From Cladopsammia gracilis (taxonomy: Eukaryota; Cnidaria; Anthozoa; Scleractinia; Dendrophylliidae), in contig JAJGOT010000275.1 of assembly GCA_022457155.1 (NCBI GenBank), positions 222,501 through 286,500 of the forward strand: a DNA stretch of 64,000 bases, read 5' to 3'. Under the pieces are notes generated by a model, which did not search any database, was not told the DNA's origin, and saw only the letters and a program-made list of their open reading frames with translations. Shown in pieces: positions 34,801-49,144 of this stretch (positions are counted from its first letter, which is position 1; every line of letters begins with the position of its first letter). Both the position numbers and the translations under genes were made by a program.

Positions 34801-37800
34801 AAATTTCAAGTTTTATCAGAAGCTGAATATCCGCGCCGTTATGGATGGAAAAGCTTGCGAAAGTAAACTTTTATTTTAATGTTGTTGAGTTCAAAAGAAG
34901 CGGTGCTGAACTAATTAAAGACCGGGCAGTTAAAGATAACATCTCCAGCAGCACATTCAACGGATGTTTTCTGCAGGAAAGTGGAAGGAAAACTGACATT
35001 CCATTGTGTGAGTCTCACAAAACAGTACATGCGCAGAAGGAACTGCAGGGTGCGTTTAACATGAGAAATAAAACAGCAGATTATTTCTTTATTGGCGTCT
35101 CAGGAGAGTCTTTGCGTTGTCTTTGCGTAGTCGGTTTAAAGGTGACTTTCCTGATTTTCGTGTGTTGTGATATGGGTAAATTTGAATCCATTTCAGTATT
35201 GATTTTAATTATTTCATTTTTCCCGGCGGTTGAATGTCCGTTGGCTAACACGCATCTTTGTAATTTTGTTTGCTGTCGGCAGTTGTAAATGACAACCATT
35301 CCGGTTGAGAATTGAATTTCAAGACTCGCTTACTGAGTTAAAAACCGACTTGTTGAAGTTCCATTCTCACTTCAGAACCTTGCGCATGCGCATGCGTAAA
35401 CTGAACACAACACGACACAGGGTGGCCCATTCAACTCAAGAGGGGCCCTGCATCTAAAGAGAATCGAGACTAGTTGGAGTCACAACTTCGAAGCTATTGT
35501 AACATAGATATTGGAACACATTTTACCGTAGTTTCCCGGAAATTTTCGCCAAATAACAAGCCAGCAATTGAATCAGTAGCAATCTTTAATTTTCAAACAC
35601 TTACAAAGGTATCACTTCAAAGAACTCTCTGTTCAGGCTCTCTCCCAGAAAGGCATGTAGACCAGGGCCGAGCTTGGAAAAAAAAAACCCAACGATTCAT
35701 GATTTGTTAAACAATACATGGAAAGCATAAATATCCCTCCTTGAAGACTTTTGCAAGAAGAAATATTTTATTTAAGAAGGGTGAATTATTTCAACGAAGC
35801 TTTAAGTTTGTTTACATGGAAAGAGCACGGGGAGGGGGAGGAAGAAAGAACTGGGCACGGGGGGAGAGGGGGAAACTCTCATATGAAAGGTATGGTGATT
35901 GCTCATCCCAGTCTCGTTTAGGGGTGTAAATTACGGATTTTGGTATCACTTAGCGTGTTCAGGAAGGAACCTCGATATACTGATCGATATATATATATAT
36001 ATAACCGTACATCCTGTGCCCAAGTTCATTGTTGTTATCATTTTGACGACTATGGGACTGCGGAACTACGAGAGCAGCATTAGAACACGACTGCGGGACT
36101 GCGGGAGCAACATAATAGAACACGACTGCGGGACTGCGGAAGCAGTTTTTTAAGTAGATATATTTAGTGGGCCGGGTATTCTGCAATCTATCCGTAACTG
36201 TTCTTAGTTCCGTGAAATTTGGCCATCTCAATCTGAATCCATTGTCATGTTGCTGGTGTAAAGGCTGATCGGCTGTTCTCCATCCGTTTGAAAGATTTTC
36301 GCCATGAGTATTTTGCTGATCGTGTAATTCCTGCAGCCTCTCGTTGTGTCTAACAAAATCATTTGTCCAACAACTTCGATGTCGCCTCTTCTGATCGGTT
36401 TCGGTTTCGAATTCTCATGAAATGGCGGCATTTTGTCGAGGAGACAAATTTATAAACCTAGCTTGCTTCGCGAGGAATTACTATGGAAATCAGTAGAGTG
36501 GTAAAACGGCCGCTTCAAATCTGTACCACGTGGTGTAGTTTTTGTGTACCACGTGATGCGATTTTCGTGTACCACGTGATGCGATTTTCGTGTACCACGT
36601 GATCCGATTTTTGTGTACCACGTTGATTCTTTTTTCGCAGTGAGTGATCAAAACAAGAGACGTCGACTGTAGAGTCAAAATGGCGTTCAACAGGAACCAT
36701 GTTTTTGTCGGCGTTGTCCTAAACTCCATGATGGCGCGAGAAGAAAGGAAGGCTTCACGAAAAAGCAGCGTCACGCGGTACACAAAAACTACATCACGTG
36801 GTACAGATTTGAAGCGGCCGTTTTACCACTCTCCTGATTTCCATAGTAACTTGAATTTAGCTTCGTTTCATGTTGGAAAGTCAGTATCACGTGGCTAACT
36901 GGCCCAAAGCACCACGAGTTTCCAATCTCGTTGTTTATCGCGAAATCTGAAGCGTGTGAAAGATCATCTTATGGATCATTTTTCCCTCGTAGAGGTCTCT
37001 TACACTCATGTTGTTTTCTATGTTTTTTTAGCTATTTTTATTTTATTTTACTAAAGAGCTTTTGCGTAAAAGAAAAGAACGAGCCTCTGCGCTGATGGCA
37101 AATTATGAAAACGTTTCATATACAACATTAACGGATTTTACCTCGCGTTGTCTCTGTATTGAGGACCTCCGTGTTTTGGCTTCGATAGGTTTTTTGGCTT
37201 GATGAGGGAATTCATTGTAAATAGGATGATCTTTGCTCGTCTCATCATCATCTGAAAAGAAAAAAAAAATTCATTTAGGTGAAAGGGAAGTTTGCTACAT
37301 GCATACGCACAAAAAAAAAATCTTTATCGTCGTTTTTTGGAGTCTTTTTTAACGCGTGTTTTCGTCGGCTGGTGTGAAAGGTTACAGTTAAATAGCATTT
37401 TTTCTGTTGGGGTAGCCAAAACACATGATAGCTTAGAAAACTGACCGCCGAGAACGCCATAAAAAGACCAATAATTTTGTTGAGAAACTGAGTCATTAAC
37501 ATTACCGTGTTGGCAATAAAAAATTAAAGGACGGGCATCTAGAAGGATTGGTAATGGGTTTCAGACCGTATTTTACCGATTAAAAGACGGGAAGATGTTA
37601 ATAATCAGTATTGAGTTACTGATGCTAGCTGTTCAAGGTGGTTCTAACTTTTGAGTCTGTGGACGAAATCCTAAAGTGTGACCATTCAAATGAAAGTTAC
37701 TGAGCAGTACTTTCCTGTGGTACTGTTTATTATGCTGTTCAAGGTGGTTCTAATTTATGAGTCTGTTAACGAAATGCTGCTGAAGTATGACTATTCAAAT

Positions 37801-40800
37801 GAAATATAATGTCTGTTGCCTGTAAGTTTTTCAGTGGTTCGCAAAGGGGAACTGTTTTTCTTTTTTTTATCATGAGTAAAAATATGACTTACACACAGTA
37901 AACAGTGTGATGCCTTTTCCTTTATTTCGCTCTTCCTTCAAAAAAAAAAAATAAATAAAACTGAGCACAAGAATAGTGAAGTCATTTCTGTAAAATTTAA
38001 ACTTTGAAAAAACAACAACAATCACAAAACAGCACCATTGAAACAAACTCAACAGCACCCTATCTAATAGAATATAGCGTCAAATATCATAAAGAGATGT
38101 AACTTTGATGTTTGTAAATAAACTTCGAAATTAGTGAAACTAGTTCCGAAATTCTTGCTTTTCTGTCGAACGTGTTTCTATAATTAAGTAGAACAGCCCC
38201 CTTTTGGACTAGCTTTTTAACTCACTTTAGCTACGTCAGCTTCCAGTAAACACTTTGTCGCGAAAGCGTATATTTTGTGTTACCGCTGACCAACTTGAGG
38301 GCTCACCCTCACAGTCGTGTCTACGGTGCAACTAACCAGCGGTTTCCCACTGAAATCTGGCTTTCCAAGAATTCCATCTCTATTGGTAGCAAATATGACT
38401 GACTCCAGTGAGCCATCTACCAGCTCACAGTCAGAAACAAGAGAGAAATTTTAAGAACTTAGTTTTCGAGAATTTCAGAAAATTTTTGAAAGAATTTTAG
38501 CCCATTTTTCGGGAATTTTGTATCTAAACCTATGTTATGTACCTTTAGTTCCTTGACGTATTCCAACGCCTTAGTGAATTTGCTGCCAGAGCTGCTCGAT
38601 CTACTGCCGATCCACTGAAAGACAAAGTCTGTGTTACAAACCAGAGATTTCTACATGAAATAGACCAATATCACGCTAGCATGGCATGAAAATATATTTA
38701 ATTTAATGGGGAAAAGAGTCCAATATCAAATTGAGCACATTAATATCAGTAAAACTGTAAAGTTTCGTAAAGATTGCTCGTACAATGACGGAGATATGAA
38801 CTTTTGAAACTTAGTACTCTGGCCTAATTTTTACAAAGAAATGTATGGGAAAAACACGAAAACGAGGCTGGACGGGCAATCTATGCCCGTCCACCATACA
38901 TTTCTTTGTAAAAATGCTTAGTTAGCTAGCAATCTTTACAAAACTTTGTAGTTTTATTAATATCGATAGGCTGAATTTGATGCTGGGCTCTTTTTCCCAA
39001 TAAACTAAATATATTTTTGTGCCATGCTAGCGTGATATTGGTCTATTGACAAGAATGAGGTTGCGATCGTAAGTAACAGAAAAAAAGACCTTCAAGTAAC
39101 TGAGGAGCTATGTCAATTTGAAACTGAGTACCTTCTGGTCAGACACGAAATGCCATTGTAGCGCACCGAGAGAAAGACATCAAGGGAATTTTCCAAGAAC
39201 GAATCAAGCATTATATGAGTTTTAGCGGGTGAGTTTTCCAAGACACAAAGTATAAACTTGCCAACATTTTTTTCAAGTAATATATCAAAAACGGGGAAGT
39301 GTGTTTGATATATTACTTCAAACACAGAGAAGTGGGTTGAAAAAACGAAGCGCAGCCAAGTTTTTTTTTATATGACTTCGAGGTGCTTGGATACCTGATG
39401 AAACACTGATGACTGTTGTAACTAACATCGTGGCGAGTAGACTCATTCTCCAACTATAGGCGTCTCGATTCGCGCACGATTCTCTCCACCGAGAGGCTCG
39501 CAAGGGCATCGAGTCACCCACATCTGGACAATGGCGACCACAAAGCACTCTCCGCGCGAGTATTTTCACTTTCCCTTCTAATACTACGCCTGCTACGTAG
39601 GCTTTTTGTCAACAAATGACACTTTACCAGGTAAATCTTCAGACCAATGTCACCTATAAACACATCATTTGAATCCCGCATTGCTCCTCTCTTAAAAGAC
39701 GTTTCACGGATGCAAAGGGTGCCCTGAAAATAGCAAGCAAATACGATGCCTTTGAAAATGCTAACTGTGACATGTAGGACCAAATACCCTTTAAATAACC
39801 CTGGATATGATTTAGCAATCCCTGTAGACGAACAATCCCGCTACCCGTTAGACGATCCTGGATATGACTGAGCAATCAGCCGAGACGAACTATCCCGCTT
39901 CCCGTTAGACGACCCTGGATATGATTGAACAATCCCTGTAGACGAACAATCCCGCTACCCGTTAGACGACCCTGGATATTATTGAGCAATCCCGCGCTCC
40001 GATTGGTTTCCTTCTATAAGGAATTGTTTTTCTTTATATGTACAGATAGTATGGTTACCAGTGCAGCTACCCAAGCCACAGATAGCTTGGTTAACCTGTG
40101 CAACTACCCCAAGCCAACAGATAGCTTGGTTAACCTTTAAAGCTACTCTATGGATGCTACGGATGCGTGACACTTATACACACGAATTTAAAATAAAAAT
40201 AACATATTGGAAAAATAAAATTGAAATTATTCGTGAAAGTGTCAAGTATATAAATTTAATTTCATCAACGACGTTTCTGGCTTAGCCCTTCATCAGGTTG
40301 ATGACCGTTGCTTTAATCGCGACTTGATTCATTTGAAAAAATATAATAGCGCGCTAAGAAAATTGTGCGTGAGCGCGCGCAGTTCAGAGGAAATGAAAAA
40401 CGGCGCGGTGTCCAATCTGAAGTTCAAGCTTGTTCCCATGGTCTTCTCAGACCCTGAGAACGAGGTTGCCTGAAGTTGTTTTCCATTTTCTAGCGCCATC
40501 CGGGCGGAGCAACATTAGAGATCGAAGGCTCTTAGTCTCTTGTCCTAGAACAGTTAGAATCACTGGGCACATCACTTACCCCTACTGGCCCAGTAACTCG
40601 GAGAAGTCGTTTCTTGTTCGTGGAAGTGTGAAACCCATCAGATCTGTGTAAAAATGTAAGTTAACTTATTTCAGTGTCTCGCGGCGTTTGGAATTCGCGA
40701 CAGTCAGCCAAAATCTATTGGCTATATATTTTCGCGGTTAAATTTTGATTGGCCAGAGAAAATATTTTGATTTTGGTTTAACGACACTCAATTGCCGGAA

Positions 40801-43800
40801 AACTGCTCTAAATGTTCATATTATCTTCTTTTTACGTACCCTTTTGGCCTAGAGTGATTATTTGTATACAGCTATTTCAATTAACGTTGTCGGTTGAAAA
40901 AGGCGAAAAGCCAAGACCGTAAGGTAGTATGGGATTTTTATTCAATAACTTTTAACCCTAACCCATACTAACTTGCGGTCTTGGCTTTAAGCTTTCATCC
41001 GACAACGTTTATTGAAATAGCTGTATATTAGTAAAGGAAGAATGGAGGTAATTTTTTTTTGCAAGTGACATATTTATTTATTAAAGGCCAATGTTCACTC
41101 AACCTGCTTTGCGCGCTTGTGTTTTTGTTTTGAAACTGTTCAATCGTTCAATGTAGCGTTATGATTGGCTGGCACGTCGATTTTTCGATTTTCCGTCTGT
41201 GCGAATATCAACCCGGGCGCGCAAAGCAGATTGGGTGACAGTTTTACAGTGTCATATGGTTGAGTTTTACAACTAGTTACAGCGGAGCGTATACAACATT
41301 ATACATTCTAATAGACAATCTGTTAAAACTATATTCATTGTCTTTTAGAGGTAAAAGATATTTCTCATTTTTTTAAAGTCGGTTGTCTAATAAATTGCTT
41401 CACTAACGTGAGTAGTGCCATTAATCTGTGCTCGACAAAATATTTCATAATAAATTAACACGTATTTAGAAGAAGAAAAGAAAAAATTAAATAACAGTTT
41501 CTCTATGTCTCACCTTCCTTTTAGGACCGTGAAGAATTTAAAACTTCTTTTAAAACGCTTCGATTCGAAGTCTTGGACCTCTCGGTGAACTAGTACTGGG
41601 GAATCTCGTTGAATACCTTCTAGCTGCAAGGAAAAAAACACACAAGCCGTGCGTAGATTTCAATGCCAACTGTCTTATCTATTTTAAGGGACTGTGTTAA
41701 TTCTTTCACTTTCAAAATGGAGCCCCTGCTCATGTTAATATGTTTCGAACTTTTGAGGTTTTTAAATTAAATTTTGACCATTCTAGTTTTACTTGCATCT
41801 TTTTCTTGTTTCTAATTAGAATCCTTGTTGAAACACATTTTTAAATAAAGATTGAAATAGAATGACGTGTGGACGTCCGTCTCAGTTCATGACATCATTT
41901 TCAAGTCGAATCAGTTTCGATGATGAACAGCTAGTTTCGCATGGGACTACTACATGGATGGGTTAAAAGATTAGGTAGAATAAGGCAATATTTCTACTGA
42001 ACGTTGTACCACAGTTTTCAGTTCCCTTGACGACATTTACGGCATTATACCTGAATAATTGACAGGGATTACTTGTCAGAAAGACTTTAAGGATACTATT
42101 TAGAATATTAAACAAGAAAACTATACTGATAGGTACACCTTCGTCTGGAAGGAATTTGTACTAATTAATGCGAGTCACACCCACAAAACCGATTTCTGGT
42201 ACCCCAGGGGTTCCTTTCTGGTACCTTAGGGGTTCCTTCCAAAATTTCCCATGATCATCCCGCCCTCAATCTTATATGGGAGTCTCCCGAGTTTTGAATG
42301 CTAGCCACGCCCACCGAACTTTCATAACGGGGAAAGGGAGCGGGAATGGGAATCAGGGGACAGTATGCTGGAGTAAATTATCCTGCATAACAGGCGTCCG
42401 TGAGAGGGCAACTGGGGAGAGAGGGAAAGGACGCCTGCAATAAAGTCCCCATTTAGCTGATTTCTGCGGACGATGGCGACCGCAAAATTGCGATTGGTTA
42501 ATCATGGCTAATTCGCGCTGAGCGGTAAACATAGCAAATTATCTTGTGAATTTAGCTATGCATAAAAGCGCGTATCAGTTTCTGATTGGTGAACGTATAG
42601 GCCACTTCAAAAAATACCATAATATTCTTTTATGTGCAGGCTCAGCCTCACCGGGCTGTAATTATTCAGGTCTCCTTTGTTAGAATGGAACACTGGAATT
42701 CAGAGTACATGTTATAATTGGAACTAAAATATAAAATATCAGCAAGACCACAGCGACAAACCGTTGAGTAAATATTGGGCAAATTCGTTTAAATATAAAT
42801 TTTGTTTTATTCTTTTATTTACTCCTTCATCGCCTTGCCGTAAGGATCAGTTTGCCGTTTTCTGATTTTATAATTGGAACGCTAAGATGTAGCATTGTGT
42901 GTTCGTATACAAATGTGCACCGTATTCAAATTGCCAAGAAGTTGAAGCATAGCACGTGCAGTTCGTGCTGAAAACAAAAGAAATTGGAAAAGTCAGGCTT
43001 CCATCAAGCACCACCCAAACCTGTGCTTTAAAGAGTATTATGGTATTTTTCGAAGTGGCCTATCGGCAGATGACATAATCGGATTACCAAGAAATCGGTG
43101 GGCTTGTACACGGAGCAGAATTTTCAGTTTGCTTACCGCTTCATTCAACGCTGAAGTATTGTAAAGGCCGTTTCTGTACAGGGCAGGAGTGGCTGACTTC
43201 CCTACCCAGCAGTAAATGTCACAAGGTGTGCCAATTTTCTGTGAAAACAAAAACAATTGGTCAAAGGGCGTACAACACATTATCTAAATCGTTTGCTAGG
43301 TACTAAAAGGTTAAATACTCTGAATTTCTTGTAATGGACCTTTCTGGAATGCACCAGGAATACCAGATGCAGAGGGACAGTACGATTATTCAGACCTATT
43401 GTCCGTGTCTTAGCCTTACCGGTACCTATCACAACGTTTTTTTCCCAGTTCTCCCCATTTTTTAATCTCTGTCCAATCAAATCAAAGGCTTTTGGAACGA
43501 GCATGGTTACGTAAACCATCCCCAGAGTTTACTCAAATAAGCAACTTTACTGACTAACGAGGTAAAAACACTTGACAGCAAGCTGAAAACCTGTGGCCTT
43601 CTATAAAACTTAAAGCATCGTGGAGCTCTGTCTTAGAGCAGAGCTGAGCCGTCTCTTATTTTCTTACATAGTTCAGAGTCGAGGGAGCACGCGCGCGCGA
43701 GCGGCTAAACCGCGAGGCGCGTGAATCGAGGGCTCGATCCACGCGCCTCGCGGCTTCCACTCACTCTGTCTCACTCTCTCTAAGCTAGGACGCTTACCAT

Positions 43801-46800
43801 TTGTCAGAACTGCTCGGCCGGACCGCTCAATTCATAAATGTTATTCCATTATTTGCCAAAACTGGTCGGCCAGACTGGTAAATTTGGGAATAGTATGCAC
43901 CCTTTTGATGGACTTGTTGGAACAAGTCTTCAAAAAGATAGAACCAAAATCTGCAAAGGACCGCAAACGATAATGCTGTAAACGATACGTAGGATCTACG
44001 AAAGACCTTATCAGCCAAAAAAATGAACAAACATAAACGACAAACTGCAAGGCTGATCTGACTTCGTAAAAAGGTAGATTTTGCGAGACACCAATGTGAC
44101 AGAAACCGATAAAGCAGGGTAGCAACCGCGGACAGCTGTTTCGCCCTCCTTGGGGCTCGTCAGCGCGGTGTAGCTTGTAACAAACCAAGAACGACTACAA
44201 GAAAGCAGTCGTAAATAGATTGGCAATGACCAGTACACAATATCAAGTTCCGTACCTTGGAACCAACTTGTCACCTGCATCACGCGTGCCACATCACGTG
44301 TTGCGGCGAACAAGCCGTCCCAAGATGTCACAATGGTGTCTCGCTAAAACTGAATGTACATGGCAAGCCAATGTAAACATTCAAACGCATCCACAATGGA
44401 CAAAACCATACTGAAAGAGAACCAGCATATCGGATCAATAAATGACGCATTCAAAAAGATGCATTCTAGTTACAAACGGATCGGTCTGGCCGGCCAGTTC
44501 TGATAAGTGGTAAGCGCCCTAAGCCGGACACCTTCTGAACCAGCTCTGGCTTTAATTCCGCCTTAGGGAGCTTTCCATTTGTCAGAACTAAATGTTCTAC
44601 GTAGTATCGGCCTTGCTCTAACTTTGATTTTATCTCTATTTTTGGCTGACTAGATCTTCTCCAGATCCTACGTTCACCAACAGCATCTTTGCTTCTTATT
44701 TAATAATTCATGTTCGTCTTAAAGAGGTGTCTGCCTATAGGGATGTTTATTAAGGTGGCTCGACTGGGTTTTTGAGCGACGATACCGTTTAGCTTTGAGA
44801 AACTTGTGTACCACCACAAACGATCCAACGGAAAATTGATTGCCACAGCTGTACTAGAGAAAGATTAAAGTTTCAAATGAGATTAGTTTTATGGAAATCG
44901 GAGTTGCCAAAGCAACGTTATGACATCACTTCCGGTTTTAAATAATACCGAATTACTTGTCATCAAGAGATAATTTTGGAAAACGCTCTCTGGATCTTCG
45001 ACCTGACGTAGTTGTCCTTAGGTCTACAAAATTTTACAAATTTCTATGGAAGCGTTTTCGAGAAAATTTCGAGTGAATTTTTAAGGTGTTAAAATACAAC
45101 AAAAACAAAACAATTTTGAAATGTTATTAAAACTTATGTCTACAGGGCTTGATGAAATAATGTTTTGGTCTGACATGAATTTTATACCATCCAAATACAT
45201 TAGGTGAAAATCTCAAGAAAATCGCTCCGTTTGGATTTCAGAAATATTACCTTGAATATGAACTGGCCTGGAGTGTTATTTCGCTTTTACATCAAAAATT
45301 GACCCTACACTTATTAAAATTGTCATGAATTAAAAAGCGAATGATGAATTTTTTTAAAACTTAGTCCTCATAAAAATTAATTAATATTCAATACAACTGC
45401 CAAGTTTCAAATTCATTGAAACGTTCTAAGGCTGTCAATTTACAGCCTCGACGTAGGAAAATATTGAGCTGATTTTCACGAAAGTGATTTGTTGATCTCA
45501 TTATGTGTCTCCATTGTCTCGAATCGCCATGCAATTGTAAATTTCAGTACATAATGAATTCATAAACACTTCATTGCTTTGTTTTAAGTGTTACATGAAT
45601 TCATGATGTACTGAAAGCTACAATTCCACGGCGATTTGAGACAATGGAGATGCATAATGAAACAACAAGCCACAAGCGCGAAATACAGCTCAATATTTTC
45701 CTGAGTTGGCGCTAAAAATTTACAGCCTTAGAATATTTCAATGAATTTGAAACTTGGAGATTGTATTAAACATTAATTAATCTTCACGAGGACTAAGTTT
45801 TAAAAAAATTCATCATTCGCTTTTTAATTCATGACAATTTTAATAAATGTAGGGTCAATTTGTGATGTAAAAGCGAAATAACACTCCAGGCCAGTTCATA
45901 TTCAAGGTAATATTTCTGAAATCCAAACGGAGCGATTTCCTTGAGATTTTCACCTAAGGTATTTGGATGGTATAAAATTCATGTAAGACCAAAAAATTTT
46001 TCATCAAGCCCTGTAGACATAAGTTTTAATAACATTTCAAAATTGTTTTGTTTTTGTTGTATTTTAACACCTTAAAACTTCACTCGAAATTTTCTCGAAA
46101 ACGCTTCCATAGAAATTTGCAAAATTTTGAAGACCTAAGGACAAGTACGTCAGGTCGAAGATCCAGAGAGCGTTTTCCAAAATTATCTCTTGATGGCAAG
46201 TAATTCGGTATTATGTAAAACCGGAAGTGACGTCATAACGTTGCTTTGGCAACTCCGATTTCCATAAAACTAACCTCATCTGAACTTTAATCTTTCTCTA
46301 GTACAGCTGTGGCAATCGATTCTCATTTGGATCGTTTGTGGTGGTACACACGTTTCTCAAAGCTAAACGGTATCGTCGCTCAAAAACCCAGTCGAGCCAC
46401 CTTAAGAGAGTTTATTGGTTAGGTGAACAGGAGCGAAGGCCCCAGGAATATGACAACCTCGTTCCCAGGGAGTGGGAAGATGAGAGACCCTGGGAACTAG
46501 GCTGGGAATATGACTGACTTGAAATTGTAATCGTATACTAGTACTCCGACCTAAAGGCCACGTTCTGAGGTCTCAAATTGCAATACATTCAGTTTCCTTT
46601 TCTTTCATCGAGTCTACCATTATGATATCAAACGCATCCTAGCAAAAAATTTGCAAAAGTCTTAATTATTTGCACTAAAAATAGAGCCTCTATAAAACTT
46701 TGGCATGATGCGTTAAGCGCCGCATGGTGCTATCAAAACAAACACATATTTCGTTTTTGTTAGTTCTGGTGTTAGTAGTTCTGAATCGAGTTTAGAGAAA

Positions 46801-49104
46801 TTTTAGTGCCGCCGTCTCTCTCAAGTAGAAATCAAATTTTAAATTATCGGTCTGCCCGAGAAGCGAAGAAGCTTAAATAAAATGTGTCACCAATTTGTAA
46901 AAAATCAAGATAAACACCGACTGATAAACATACACAGCGTGATCGTGGTCAAAATTTTATTTCTCACGCTCTACGTGAAAAATCTCTTTTTTAGCTATTC
47001 ACAGTGATAGTATCCGGCGATATAGCGCAAGCTTGAGCACTATTATACTGTTAATTATGCGTCTCCCTTACCAAGTTTCAGCAAAATCGTTGGAGCAGAA
47101 GTGCGAGCTCAGAGTATTAAGGCCATCAAAATTTAGCCCAAAAATTTACTTGAAATTTTAAATACTTGATGCTCTTTGAACCCGAATTTGTAGGAGAAGC
47201 CTTTCTAATGCTTGCTAAATCGACTACGTCGATTACAAATCGAGTGAACCGTTGAAAAGTATTCATTAGTTCTGGAAGAACTACGCCCAAAGTTTTAGGG
47301 TATTTGGGATGACCGCCATTTCGCGAGTAGCTTAAAAACAAGGTTCCTTCAGAATTGTAAACAGGAATTTAAATTAACGATATAACTAAAATTCAAAAGT
47401 TACAGATTTTTGTAAGTACGGGAAAACATGAAGCGAAAGTTACTAGTCTAAAATACGAAAGACCTTAAAGTAATAAGACTTCGAAAATTAGTCACAACTC
47501 GTAATTTGTAAAACATTTGTTTGCTCTCTTCACATTTCGCGCGTAACCTGTTGCGTTGCATCATGGGATAGGCTTCCAACCCCTCCTGACTTCTCACGGA
47601 ATCCGGGTGCCGCTTGAGAAACGGCAAAGCTAAGCCGGAGTCTTATCTTTTTGGCGATTTGAGCCTGAAGACTTTTACATTAAGCTGGCAAAATACTCGT
47701 AATAAGTCGTTAATGAGCGAACATGCGCGGTCACGTTTATTATATATTCTAGCATTCGATATCGTTAGGTTCAGGCCAGATTTTTGACATTATATTTCAT
47801 TATGCTCATAAAAGCAAGAAATCTCCGCCTGGGTGTGCCTTAGCACGTTCTGAAAATTGTGGCGAATCACAGCCTCGACGTTCTTATAAAATAGTCTTAA
47901 TATTTATTTAAAAAAATTGCCTGGCAATCGAAACCTGCCGCTCTTTTCAACTCGCTTTCTATTAGGTGGTGGGTCTAGGGGAGGGTATGGGGGATTCCCT
48001 ATCCTTATCCCTCTGCCCCCCCACCCCCACCCCCTTACGAAGGAGTTTGGACTCCTATTGCTATACTCTGCTGTAATTTTTCAGTTTTAAACTCCTTACC
48101 CTTTCCGGTATGGTTGTTGTTTGAGGATCAGTACGATCCAGAACTATGTACACTTCATCACTGAAGAACTTCCCTTTGGCGGCCAGTTCCCAATACACAA
48201 CCTAGGACGAAATAAAATAACTATCAATGGAACACCTTCGAGACGGGATTACCAGCACAAGCATTCAGTATTGCAGTAACGGAAACCTCACGCTTTTTCG
48301 CACTTAGCAAAGATATATTGTTGATTTTATAATAGGTAGCAATAAACGCCTTTCAACGCAAGATATTTTACTCAGACAATAAAAACAAGGTCATGGTTTA
48401 AACACCCCCCCGCAGATAACCGAGCTTGTTTTAATAATATTTTTCATCGTTCGAGAAATTAAACTTTGCCTTATATGGAAAAAAAACATGTCGCATCATG
48501 GTGTTTTCATGGACTAAATATTCAGAAAGAAAAACAAAAATGCCTTTTAAAGAAAAATAATAATTTGCACATAAGCCAAATGCAAAAACGCTTAGTTCTG
48601 ATTTCACGATGAAGTTGAATAACTTTCTTTTCTAATGGCTTCTCTAAGTACCATTGTGTTTGACTTATTTGTTGTTGATTTTTATTTAAATTTATTCAAA
48701 TTTCTAGTGTCTAGAAAACTGCAATTGCTCAGCGTTAAAGTGTTAAAAGAAACTACCCTAATAGTTTTAGCCGTGAAAAAGCGTACGAAGAGTGAATTTT
48801 AAGATGAAATAGAACCATTTTAAATGGAAACTTTTAATTTCCACATTTCAAAATACCACAACATGAAAGCTCCAAAATCGATGTGACTGCAGGTGCAACA
48901 GAGTTCTTGAATGAAAGTTTCAAAGTAATTAGGTTCCGATAAAAGTGTCTCGATTTGTTCTATTTTTGTACGACTAACGTAATTCAATAATTTCCCTGAA
49001 GCCGCGTGATCGCAAACGTTTTCCGCAAACCAAACTTCAAACCAAACCATGACGTTCCGCAAACGTTCCATGACGTTCCGCAAACCAATTGAAACGTCAT
49101 GGCA

Positions 49105-49144
<40 letters not shown>

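Noticed and set aside
34845..35288. 147-codon plus-strand frame with hydrophobic stretches
   Set aside because: It lies antisense in a gene B intron, has no family signature or splice context, and a frame of this length can arise by chance in 64 kb.
35959..36431. Minus-strand frames of 67 and 90 codons (MPPFHENSKPK...; a longer coil-like frame)
   Set aside because: Overlapping frames require a frameshift to look protein-like, and no splice sites match gene B phases; kept only as a note.
40948..40970. TTAACCCTAACCC as telomeric repeat
   Set aside because: Only about two units, at the centre of a foldback MITE.
43841..44331. Minus-strand frames up to 115 codons
   Set aside because: They fall inside the CGCTTACCA-ended TIR element and match no transposase motif.
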